Assembly: GCA_002683735.1 (NCBI GenBank)
Contig: NYTZ01000158.1
Coordinates: forward strand, 1-7,844
DNA: 7,844 nucleotides
DNA from: Flavobacteriales bacterium
Lineage (GTDB): Bacteria > Bacteroidota > Bacteroidia > Flavobacteriales > UA16
Reading direction: 5' to 3'
The notes under the pieces are model-generated. The model was not told where the DNA came from. It ran no database searches and was given only the letters and a program-made list of their open reading frames with translations. The position numbers were made by a program, and so were the translations under genes. This document shows, piece after piece, positions 1 to 7,600 of the stretch. How positions within the stretch are numbered: the stretch's first letter is position 1; each line of letters starts with the position of its first letter.

Positions 1-21
1 CAGGAATCTGACGATGACCCC

Positions 22-3000
22 ATGCACGCGCACGCCGACGAGACGCTGCTTCATACGGCCGCATGGAAACGCGCCACAACTTCTGATAGTGCCGACGCCT
101 TGCGGGCACGTCGTAGCAAGCAGTTCACCTTCTACAAGAACGCACATCTCGACGACAACGGCTATATCCGCCAGCACATGAAGTTCCACGCCCTTCGCAT
201 GCAGATCTACATGTTGCTCTACGTCGGACATCATGGCCAAGAACCGTCTCTTCGCGCGTGCATCGACACCCTCAACGCCGTCGGGAACGTTGCTCAGGGC
301 AATCCCAATCGATTCATCCAGCTGGTGCTTCCATATCTTGCGCCAGTCATAGAGGGGATGTTTCGCTGCATGCATTGCCTCAGCCTGAATGGGCCGACTC
401 TCCCGGTGGTGCACCATCACTGGTGTCCCTGCCGCGGGACGAATTTGAGAGGCGTCCCGGGAATCATGGGACCGGACGACTACGCGAGTACATGGTGGGG
501 AGTCGGGATTACGCATCTCCGTCAGCACATCGCCACCATCGACGCTCGTCTCGACCGCATGCGTGCCCTGACTCGCGAATGCACGGCCTACCGCGATGCT
601 GAGAGCGCGGCCTATCGCAGTCTGCCGGTGAGTCCTCAGCAGAGGGCTGAACACCGTGCCATGCTTGGAGGTCGATCGACATTCCCCATTCCGCCCGAGA
701 CGTTCAACATCCGGGATCGTCACGACGCTGCGCTCATCATTGGCCGAATTCCCAGCTTGGGCAATAGCTTTATTGTCGCGGCCAACGATGTCATGTTCGA
801 CGTGCACGTCACTGAGCAGCTTGCGCAGCATCCGGCGCGTCACGATCCTCGTGTCATCTCGCTCGTGTCATTCGCTTCTTCGCTGACACCGCCTCGGCTG
901 TCGGGGGATCGTCTGGCGCCAGTCCCGCGGAACATCCTGCTCACGGAGGCCGGCCACGGCATGGCCCCGTTGGACTCGTCGATCTCGGGTACCAGCAGCG
1001 AACTTAGCGATCCACCGCCTCATCGGTTCGAATCTGCGAGAGAGGCTCACGCATACGCCGCCGACATCATTAGGCGGTATCCCGAGCGAAATTTCCTGTT
1101 CTTGGCAGACAATCTCGAGTACATGCTACGTGGACTTCCTGACGTCGAAGCTCGACTCGACTACTTCGGCGGACCATGGATTCGCCAGTTTCCTGTCGAT
1201 GTCATTGATTTCCACCGAAGGCATGACCGTGCTCTGATGCACTTCTCGTCGCTTCCATCAACATACTCGAACTACGTGGGTGCGCTCAACGGTCGACACG
1301 CTCGTCAGGATGCACGCTTGCGGTGGGAGCAGCTCGCTCAAGAACGACTCCAGCGACACATACTAGCCGACACGAGGCCATCGGTTATTGATGCGGCAGT
1401 TATGGCTGGATGCTTGGTGACCAGGGACTTTCGTTACTGGGAGCAGAAGCTCGTCGCCCATATCGACTTCATCAAGCCTTCGTTCGGCGAGGAGGGGGTC
1501 ATGCTCCCGTATGAGCTCTTGGGGCAGGACCTCACTCGCGACGACACTGCGATCCTTTTCTGGGACCACTACTTCAAGCTTGACATCCCTAATCGCCACA
1601 TGCTCATTGACGACCGCGTATGCATTCGTCATCCTGTTCAACTGGATGGGTATGGAAACGACGAGGATCGGCCACGCATTCATCATGAGGACCGCTTCAT
1701 CGGCATGGCCCTGGAGCCTTATCCGGGGTATCCTCCGGATATGCGGTGCAATGACCTCGCGAATCATCCGCTTCGACTGGGCGCTCCTGATCGATCTCGC
1801 AGCATCCTCGGCTTTCACGTGGCTCCTGATCTCGCTCCGAGGGGACCTTGGCGGGAGCGCGACGACATTCGCGCTTTCCTTCGGTGGATTGCGCGCATGG
1901 AGAGTCTTGCGCGAACACTACTGTTCCTATACAATCGATTTCGACGCGCCATCCTCGCTGAGGACGACATTGATCCCGCACTTCGTGACGTCGCTGAACA
2001 GGTATGGCCGAGCATCAAGCTGCCCAATCTGGAGCTGCCTCAGATCGTGGGGCCCAGCGCGGACATGAAGCACCTCCATCCTCGCGCTCACGTGTGGCCG
2101 GACGACTATAACCATGCGTTTCGGGATCTCGGTCTATTTCCGGGATGGCCTCCCATCGAGTGGTTGGGACAACAAGTTCTCGCTCCATTGGATGAAGCAT
2201 TCGCACGACGCGGCATGAGACGCAGCATCGACTTCATCTCCCACGCTCACATGACGGACTTCTGGGAGTACGTCCAGGCGCACGAGAAGAGGCACGACGT
2301 GAGGCAACACAACCGATATCGTGATGGCACGCGAATCCCGCGTGTCCCATACCGCAACGTACCGCACGAGTTTGTGCGTATTGCTGGTTACCCGCAGCAT
2401 TACGTCGAGGAGGACGAGGACCGCATTGCTATGCGAGGACTTGAAACTGTTCAATTCCGATCCATGGACCTCGCCCTCCCGGAGACCTCATTTCGCGACT
2501 GCCCTCGTGATCGCCTCGGACGACCCTCGCGTTACTCTCGCAATGCCTTACGCACGCTGATTGGGGACGACCTTCAGGACGCTGTCGACAACCTCCGCTC
2601 CGAGTGGGAAATCGCCAGAAATCGCCTCATTCCCCACAATGCACGGCCACCGCTTACATTTCCGGTGCTCGCTCCGCAAGCGGACCCTTCACCGATACTG
2701 CCAACTCTGTTGACGGGGAACGAACGTCGGGATAGATCACATTTCCGTCACATGGTTCGTTCCATTCGGGTGGCCTTGGGGCAAGCGATTCCATTTCCCT
2801 GTTCACGGCGTGCAACGGCTACACTCCCGGGATCTGCCTTTCGCATCATGAACCAAGCTCGCATGCAGTGGCGCCGCTGCCTGGCGTACGTCATGACCTC
2901 GCTTCACATGCCCTGCTTCGAGATTGATTGGAACCCGGACTGGTATCGAGAATCCTCTCGCTTTGGCGAGATTGGCTTCCCGCAGATCCTTGGGCGCATC

Positions 3001-3609
3001 CGGTTGTTCTTTGCACCCGCCGACACGCCTCTCAACGTGGACATGATCATGCATGACGTGGAGCTGGGGCACTCCGAGCCAAATGTTCCTTTCCCGCCGA
3101 ACGCCTCATTGTACCGCAGCGCCAATCGATCACCTGTCACTCATGCAGGTGCACGCAGGCGGCATCATGGCGATCTCGAGCTGGACATTGGACCTCTTGA
3201 TCCTGCGGAACATCACTTTAGCTCTCAGAACGTCGACGCCATTCCGAACCTGTGCATCCTCTGCGGCCGGCGCATCCCTGATGGGCGGAGTTGGCTGATT
3301 TGCTTTCAGTGCGACCCACATCCGCCTACCGCATACGCTCGACATCGTATCATTCACCTCAGTGAACCGATGCGCCCGAGCGCAACGGTGCATCGAGCAC
3401 GCACAGGCCTTCGCGCGCATCATGAGCAACATCATCGTGGCTATGGAGGATGGGCGTTGGGTGGCAACGGCGGTGGACACGGTGTCTTCAACGGCGCCGA
3501 CCTCTATCGCACGTCTCATGAAGTTCCCGACTTCGTCGCTGACCAGGCTTGGGCCGCTGTTACGCACGGCGGCTTCATCGTCCGACGCGGAGAACGCTTC
3601 ATGGGTTGA
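22..3609 (+). CDS. Large uncharacterised Arg/His-rich protein with two Cys/His clusters (5' end possibly incomplete)
   Basis: I do not recognise this protein. The frame is uninterrupted from base 1, so the ATG at 22 (context CCCC-ATG, no A or G at -3, no Shine-Dalgarno) may be internal; the real start may lie upstream. It ends at TGA 3607-3609. The product is hydrophilic and rich in Arg, His, Asp and Pro, with no obvious signal peptide or membrane helix. Two clusters look metal-binding: C116-X2-C119 followed by H131-H133, C135 and C137; and C1078-X2-C1081-X12-C1094-X2-C1097, spaced like a zinc ribbon. Residues about 1140-1155 are Gly-rich with flanking His. A GDD at 848-850 lacks recognisable polymerase motifs A and B nearby, so I do not call a polymerase. 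The very long open frame makes coding near certain. A structural or nucleic-acid-binding role for a virus or element is only a guess from the zinc-like clusters and the helicase ORF downstream. Confidence 0.88.
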   Translation: MHAHADETLLHTAAWKRATTSDSADALRARRSKQFTFYKNAHLDDNGYIRQHMKFHALRMQIYMLLYVGHHGQEPSLRACIDTLNAVGNVAQGNPNRFIQLVLPYLAPVIEGMFRCMHCLSLNGPTLPVVHHHWCPCRGTNLRGVPGIMGPDDYASTWWGVGITHLRQHIATIDARLDRMRALTRECTAYRDAESAAYRSLPVSPQQRAEHRAMLGGRSTFPIPPETFNIRDRHDAALIIGRIPSLGNSFIVAANDVMFDVHVTEQLAQHPARHDPRVISLVSFASSLTPPRLSGDRLAPVPRNILLTEAGHGMAPLDSSISGTSSELSDPPPHRFESAREAHAYAADIIRRYPERNFLFLADNLEYMLRGLPDVEARLDYFGGPWIRQFPVDVIDFHRRHDRALMHFSSLPSTYSNYVGALNGRHARQDARLRWEQLAQERLQRHILADTRPSVIDAAVMAGCLVTRDFRYWEQKLVAHIDFIKPSFGEEGVMLPYELLGQDLTRDDTAILFWDHYFKLDIPNRHMLIDDRVCIRHPVQLDGYGNDEDRPRIHHEDRFIGMALEPYPGYPPDMRCNDLANHPLRLGAPDRSRSILGFHVAPDLAPRGPWRERDDIRAFLRWIARMESLARTLLFLYNRFRRAILAEDDIDPALRDVAEQVWPSIKLPNLELPQIVGPSADMKHLHPRAHVWPDDYNHAFRDLGLFPGWPPIEWLGQQVLAPLDEAFARRGMRRSIDFISHAHMTDFWEYVQAHEKRHDVRQHNRYRDGTRIPRVPYRNVPHEFVRIAGYPQHYVEEDEDRIAMRGLETVQFRSMDLALPETSFRDCPRDRLGRPSRYSRNALRTLIGDDLQDAVDNLRSEWEIARNRLIPHNARPPLTFPVLAPQADPSPILPTLLTGNERRDRSHFRHMVRSIRVALGQAIPFPCSRRATATLPGSAFRIMNQARMQWRRCLAYVMTSLHMPCFEIDWNPDWYRESSRFGEIGFPQILGRIRLFFAPADTPLNVDMIMHDVELGHSEPNVPFPPNASLYRSANRSPVTHAGARRRHHGDLELDIGPLDPAEHHFSSQNVDAIPNLCILCGRRIPDGRSWLICFQCDPHPPTAYARHRIIHLSEPMRPSATVHRARTGLRAHHEQHHRGYGGWALGGNGGGHGVFNGADLYRTSHEVPDFVADQAWAAVTHGGFIVRRGERFMG

Positions 3610-3626
3610 ATTTTCTCTTTTCTGAT
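3610..3626 (+). repeat. 17-nt direct repeat, copy 1
   Basis: ATTTTCTCTTTTCTGAT begins immediately after the TGA stop of the first large ORF and recurs exactly at 3794-3810, 184 nt downstream. It is a pyrimidine tract ending in TGAT. The sequence is low in complexity, so chance or slippage is possible, but an exact 17-mer directly after the stop codon is notable. Possible roles are a 3'-end or promoter element, or a polypyrimidine protein-binding site. Confidence 0.7.
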
Positions 3627-3754
3627 GTTTTCGTTTTTCGCATTGTTCTCGAATTTATGATGTTTGCCATTTCCGTTCATATTACGCAAGTTCTATGCGT
3701 TCGCTCATTTCTGGAACACTCTCGTATCGCATTCATGAACATTCGCTCTCAGCC

Positions 3755-4048
3755 ATGCCTATGCGATCGAATCATTTCCTGAGCTACGCATTCATTTTCT
3801 CTTTTCTGATTTCGCACTTTTCTGCAATTAACGCTGATTCAACTGCCGTTCCTCGTTCCTCCATACGTGACGACGAGTCGGGGCAGCCTGTATCCCTATT
3901 CAGCTCTGAGTGCGACATCCATGAGCATGTTCTGTTGAACTCGTTCTCATCTACACCGCAGACATGCATCTGCGTTGCCGTTGCATCTTTGTCGCTTCAT
4001 CAGCGCCCGTTCTCGGTCGCTTTCATGACATGTGAATCCTGTTGTTGA
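3755..4048 (+). CDS. Possible small secreted-type protein, doubtful
   Basis: A 97-codon frame within the spacer; it also stays open upstream to another ATG at 3695. Starting at ATG 3755 (G at -3), it has a short basic N-terminus (MPMRSNH), a hydrophobic run (LSYAFIFSFLI), a small-residue site near INA, and then a hydrophilic tail with six cysteines ending in CESCC. This is the layout of a signal peptide plus a small Cys-bearing mature protein. Against it: the hydrophobic run is encoded by the T-rich tract that also holds the 17-nt repeat, and T-rich sequence produces such segments by chance. No family is recognised. Treat it as a hypothesis. Confidence 0.17.
   Translation: MPMRSNHFLSYAFIFSFLISHFSAINADSTAVPRSSIRDDESGQPVSLFSSECDIHEHVLLNSFSSTPQTCICVAVASLSLHQRPFSVAFMTCESCC
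3794..3810 (+). repeat. 17-nt direct repeat, copy 2
   Basis: Exact second copy of the pyrimidine-rich 17-mer at 3610-3626. In the possible small ORF 3755-4048 it encodes part of the hydrophobic segment. The bases flanking the two copies differ, so the identity is limited to this core. Confidence 0.7.
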
Positions 4049-4198
4049 CCCAGTGAATATGACCGCCTTTCATTCTCTGTTCTCGTCTCAGGGATACACG
4101 CTGTCATTATTCTCCGGGATGGGGATGATCTCAATTCGGACGCGAACCGGACTGTTCTTGTCCGTCTCATCCACTTCACACGCGACATCTCTGCATGA

Positions 4199-4263
4199 AT
4201 TTCATGAGATTTCACGCATTTCCACGATTTCCTTGCATTTTCTCCGAATTTGCTCCAATTTTG
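4199..4263 (+). repeat. Seven ATTT/ATTTT cores phased at about 10 nt
   Basis: ATTTC, ATTTTC, ATTTG or ATTTTG cores begin at 4199, 4209, 4218, 4227, 4237, 4248 and 4258, with spacings of 10, 9, 9, 10, 11 and 10. On double-stranded DNA this phasing of short T tracts would favour intrinsic curvature. On RNA it would be an array of U-rich, pyrimidine-flanked sites. It lies just before the hairpin cluster. Confidence 0.55.
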
Positions 4264-4291
4264 ACAAATGTTAACGTTTTCTTCTCAATTT

Positions 4292-4349
4292 CGGATTCTG
4301 TCTGAGGTTTCAAACAGTTCCTGCACCAAGAGTCAGGCAGCAGAATTCG
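4292..4349 (+). promoter_or_regulatory. 14-bp imperfect stem-loop
   Basis: CGGATTC (4292-4298) pairs with GAATTCG (4343-4349), with one G-T wobble. TGTCTGA (4299-4305) pairs with TCAGGCA (4333-4339), with one wobble. The two helices stack, with a 3-nt bulge at 4340-4342 and a loop of about 27 nt. There is no T tail, so it is not a typical intrinsic terminator. It is the first of several hairpins leading to the helicase ORF, and a structured RNA element is the likeliest reading. Confidence 0.5.
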
Positions 4350-4357
4350 CTTTCATT

Positions 4358-4407
4358 ATGCTCCCGCCGCTTTTGGGAGGAGCATTTTGTTTACTCGTCT
4401 TCGAGTA
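4358..4407 (+). promoter_or_regulatory. Two adjacent small hairpins
   Basis: ATGCTCC (4358-4364) pairs with GGAGCAT (4379-4385) around a 14-nt loop. The 3' arm is part of the first TTTGGGAGGAGC repeat, and an alternative register pairs CTCCC (4361-4365) with GGGAG (4375-4379). Directly after it, TACTCG (4392-4397) pairs with CGAGTA (4402-4407) around the tetraloop TCTT. The second has a short, clean stem. Confidence 0.45.
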
Positions 4408-4454
4408 GGGTGCGCGTTTGGGAGGAGCTTCTAGGGAGCCCTTTTGGGAGGAGC
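4371..4454 (+). repeat. Three dispersed TTTGGGAGGAGC repeats
   Basis: Exact 12-mers at 4372-4383, 4417-4428 and 4443-4454. The first and third extend to the 14-mer CTTTTGGGAGGAGC. A related GGAGGAG recurs at 4589-4595. The copies sit in an otherwise unrelated, stop-rich spacer, so repetition is not explained by protein coding. GGAGGAG resembles a Shine-Dalgarno core, but no ATG starting a sizeable frame follows any of these three copies at the usual distance. They may be protein-binding sites, or base-pairing partners of the CTCCC tracts at 4361 and 4637. Confidence 0.75.
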
Positions 4455-4583
4455 CACAGGCATGTATGATCTAGGGTTCGCACTTCATTTCATGTCCGTT
4501 CTCCGACTTCATGTTCCTGTGGTCCGTTACCAAGAGGCCACACGTCAGTTCTTGACGCTTCTCCATTCGTCGTTCCATTTGCA

Positions 4584-4648
4584 AATGTGGAGGAGAGAAT
4601 GAGTAAGTGCACGTTACATGTGTAAATTTGCAAATCTCCCTCCACGTT
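4584..4648 (+). promoter_or_regulatory. Long stem enclosing an 8-codon mini-ORF, just before the helicase ORF
   Basis: AATGTGGAGGAGA (4584-4596) pairs with TCTCCCTCCACGTT (4635-4648), about 13 bp with one bulged C and one wobble. The first arm also carries GGAGG (4589-4593), five bases before ATG 4599, which starts the mini-ORF MSKCTLHV ending at TAA 4623-4625. The palindrome ATTTGCAAAT occurs at both arms (4577-4586 and 4626-4635). The structure ends 10 nt before ATG 4658. It could control translation of the large ORF, as a leader-peptide hairpin in bacteria or a uORF-bearing stem in eukaryotes; this is inferred from layout only. Confidence 0.45.
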
Positions 4649-4657
4649 GGAGTCGAC

Positions 4658-7600
4658 ATGAGATGTGATTTCCTCTTCGACTCATACGCCGTTGTGCTCA
4701 AGCTCCATCGGTCTGCATTGGGCAGGAAAAGGGGCAACCGCTTTGTACGCCGTCGTCTACGACCGCCTACTAACCTCAGCCGCGACACCATGCCCGACCA
4801 TCGGCGGGCTGACCAGGAAGTGGATGCCGCGGCATGGCATCTCTACCGTCTCATCCGAGACCCCTACTCCGGAGGCATTGATCGCGACGAGCATCCGGGA
4901 TTCGCCACATCGCCGAACTATAAACGTGCGCTGGAAGCCGCCTTCGAGGACTTTATCGCAACATGGGAAGATCGCGAAGCTGAGACTGGGCTTCGCGTGA
5001 AACCATCTGATAATCACTTGGAGACCTTCATTTCAACCGAAGGTGACCTCACGGCGCTCCCGGCCGCACAAGAACCGCCTGACATCGCCGCTCTGCGGCT
5101 CGAGCTGAACGAGCAGCGTCAGCTATGCGATGATGCGCTCTCACGGTCGCTTCAAGCCACTGACAACTTGGCTTCGAAAGTACAGGAGAACGCTCGCATC
5201 ACCACGCAGCTGCATATGCTTGAGGAGAAGAGCAGAGTGGAGGCGGATAAGCACAAGAAGCTTGTTGAGGCTAAGGACGACGAGATCCGCGCCCTCACGC
5301 AGCGCCTGGAGGACATGTCGAATTCCGCAGCTACGCCGATTCATCCGTCATCGCAGCAGGATACCAATGATGGTCAATCAACAGCGGGTGCATCAGCTGC
5401 TGCTGCCGTACCGGCTCAACCTCCCGCTGCATCGTCGGTTGCTGCCGCGCCGGCCCAGCCTCCCGTCGCATTACCGGCTGCTGCCACGCCGGCTCAACCG
5501 CCTGTTGCACCGGCAAGCAGCGACCCATCGTCAGCCGTCGTGACGCTGGCCCAGTCGGTGCGGTTTCAGGCTAACCCGGAGTTCATCAACAGGGTCATCG
5601 CGAAGTTCGAGAGGGTTCGACTCGACAACATGAGGCTCGGATGTAAAGCACTTCGTCGGGACATGGGGAAGATCCTCTACTGGCTTCTCAACGTCACATT
5701 CGCCTTCAAGCGCTACGTCAAGGCACATCGTCAGCAACGCTTGAATCGACGCACGGGACGCATGATGAATTCCCTTGTCCCCGATGACAGTGGCACCGGG
5801 GGCCAAATCATCGCCGTCGCAGACTTCAACGAGATTCGTCGTGACATCTCCACTGAGCTCCTGGACTTGGACCATTCCGCGCATCATCAACTGGTTGGAC
5901 TGCGGTCTCCGCGTGTCTACGCGAGACACTGCCCGCACACCCGCACGCATGTCGGCCAGTACAATTTTCGCTGCCAGCATTGGCACCTTGATGAGCACGG
6001 ATACAAACTCCCGATGTACTGGGAGCTATGGGCCACATATGTCAAGCAGTGCCCCGATCACATGCATCTTCGAGACATTCCTGGAAGAGGTATTTTCACC
6101 GGGTTCGTCTACATGAAGCTGATTGGTCAGCCGCCCAACCAGGACTACGAGCCATGGAATCAGTCGCCTAACATCCGAACGTATCAGCACGACGGCATCC
6201 GTGAGTGGCGTACCCCGCATCCACGCTACACGCAATTCACGGCGCCTGATGTCAACGCCCAGGGGTGTGGTACATTCGAGCACATGGAAGTTGACTATTG
6301 TCACTTATATGCCGCTCGGACCGGCAGGCATTTCCTTATGTCGATTCCGGAGAAGCACGTCGATACATTTCAGGAACATCCGCGGTTCAGCATAGTCCGC
6401 TATCATGAGGGTACTCCTCTCGCGCTGCCACAGGCTGTGTATAATTCAAGGGGCAACGCCGCAGATTACCATCGGACTGAGCGAACCACGCGACTGGATC
6501 AGTCGCCGGTGGATGTCTTCGCCGTGCAATATCGCGGCCCGAATCGGGATCGGCCGTGCGGACCTGACGACAATGATATCGCACACATGTACGATCCACG
6601 ACGTTTCAGCATGACGTTTCCGGAGACCATGTGGGCAAACTACGGCCTTGTCCCCTCGCGATTCATGCCTGCTCGAGGATTTCGTCTTCAGATTGACGAC
6701 CTCGCTATGTCACCAACGCAGGATCGGCCGTTGCCAGCCAGGGACGTGGTCGAGAAAGCTCTGCGTACGGACGCTGGCTCCTTGCTGCCGGCCGTGAAGT
6801 CGTTCAACAGGGCTCTCGCCATGCTTCACAACAATCGTCACATAGCGTTTGATGGGGAGACTGGCTCCGGCAAGACCTCGATCATGGCCGTGCTTAACGC
6901 CTGTTTTGAGGTCGTTCCTCGCACTGTCACTACAATGACTATGCGCAGCGCACTCATGGCCTCTTCGGAGCGGGCAGTCAAGATCCTCGGACGCGCAAAT
7001 CCGACTTGGGTCGTCGACGAGAAGCAGGACAACTCCGCCTCCATTGACGCCGGAATCACGCGCTACATGGGACAGGTCTTCGTTCGCTGCTCCGTCGATC
7101 GTCGATTCTCGATTCGGGACTGCACGCCTTCCAACCTCGCCTTCAACGCCTACATTCCATGCGGGGAGTTCGCCTTGAAGGCAATGAATGACCCGAAGTT
7201 TCTTCGCGGTCTCACAGGAGTGACGCTGGACGAGCTACATGAGCGCGGCATATTTATGGACATATTGACGCTGTTGGTTCATGAAGAGTCCTTTCGCCGC
7301 ATCCGTGACGGAGAGCCTCGCCTCATGGTTCAGTACGCCTCTGCCACGGGTATCGTCAAGATTGCTCGAAAGCTCAACCGCGTTCATTCCCTGGGACAGG
7401 TTGTCCCGTCGGTGTGGAATGAGTACACCGACCACTTTACTCCACCGCCTACATACAAGTTCCCGGGTCGAACGAACGTGTCCATCTCGACACATCCGAT
7501 TCATGTTGAACATGTCCGCGGACGCCCCATGAAGGTACATAAGATCTACCCAACGCATGGCATACAATATCGCGAGCGGTGGCGGAGCTGGACGCAGCCT

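Larger units (their letters stand above)
3610..4657. other. Long non-coding spacer between the two large ORFs
   Basis: This roughly 1.05-kb stretch has frequent stops in all frames and no long ORF. It contains about two dozen ATGs on the + strand. From 3610 to about 4350 it is T/C-rich and G-poor, unlike the flanking coding regions; from about 4370 to 4460 it turns G/A-rich, with the TTTGGGAGGAGC repeats. Hairpins cluster between 4292 and 4648. I see no tRNA, rRNA, inverted terminal repeats, transposase or typical bacterial promoter or terminator. The only short frame worth noting is 3755-4048. A role in expressing the downstream ORF (internal ribosome entry, subgenomic or ordinary promoter) is inferred from position and structure. 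Confidence 0.75.

Noticed and set aside
2563..2571. GDD (848-850) in the first large protein as an RNA-dependent RNA polymerase motif C
   Set aside because: No motif A (D-X4-D) or motif B (SG-X3-T-X3-N) at suitable distance before it; a lone GDD is common by chance in an Asp-rich protein.
3549..3782. Hydrophobic frame overlapping the end of the first ORF, as a frameshift product
   Set aside because: No slippery heptamer was seen in the overlap, and the hydrophobicity comes from T-rich non-coding sequence.
4261..4289. TTGACA as a bacterial -35 box
   Set aside because: No acceptable -10 hexamer at 16-18 nt (the bases there read CTCAAT), and the rest of the window does not look bacterial.
4371..4454. 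GGAGGAG copies as Shine-Dalgarno sites
   Set aside because: None of the three is followed at 5-10 nt by an ATG opening a sizeable frame; ATG 4462 after the third copy opens only a very short reading frame.
4416..4454. G-quadruplex from the GGG/GG runs
   Set aside because: Only two-layer runs with uneven loops are possible, too weak to claim without measurement.
4471..4791. Minus-strand frame of 106 codons across the spacer and the start of the helicase ORF
   Set aside because: No recognisable family, irregular composition, overlaps the structured elements and the opposite coding frame.
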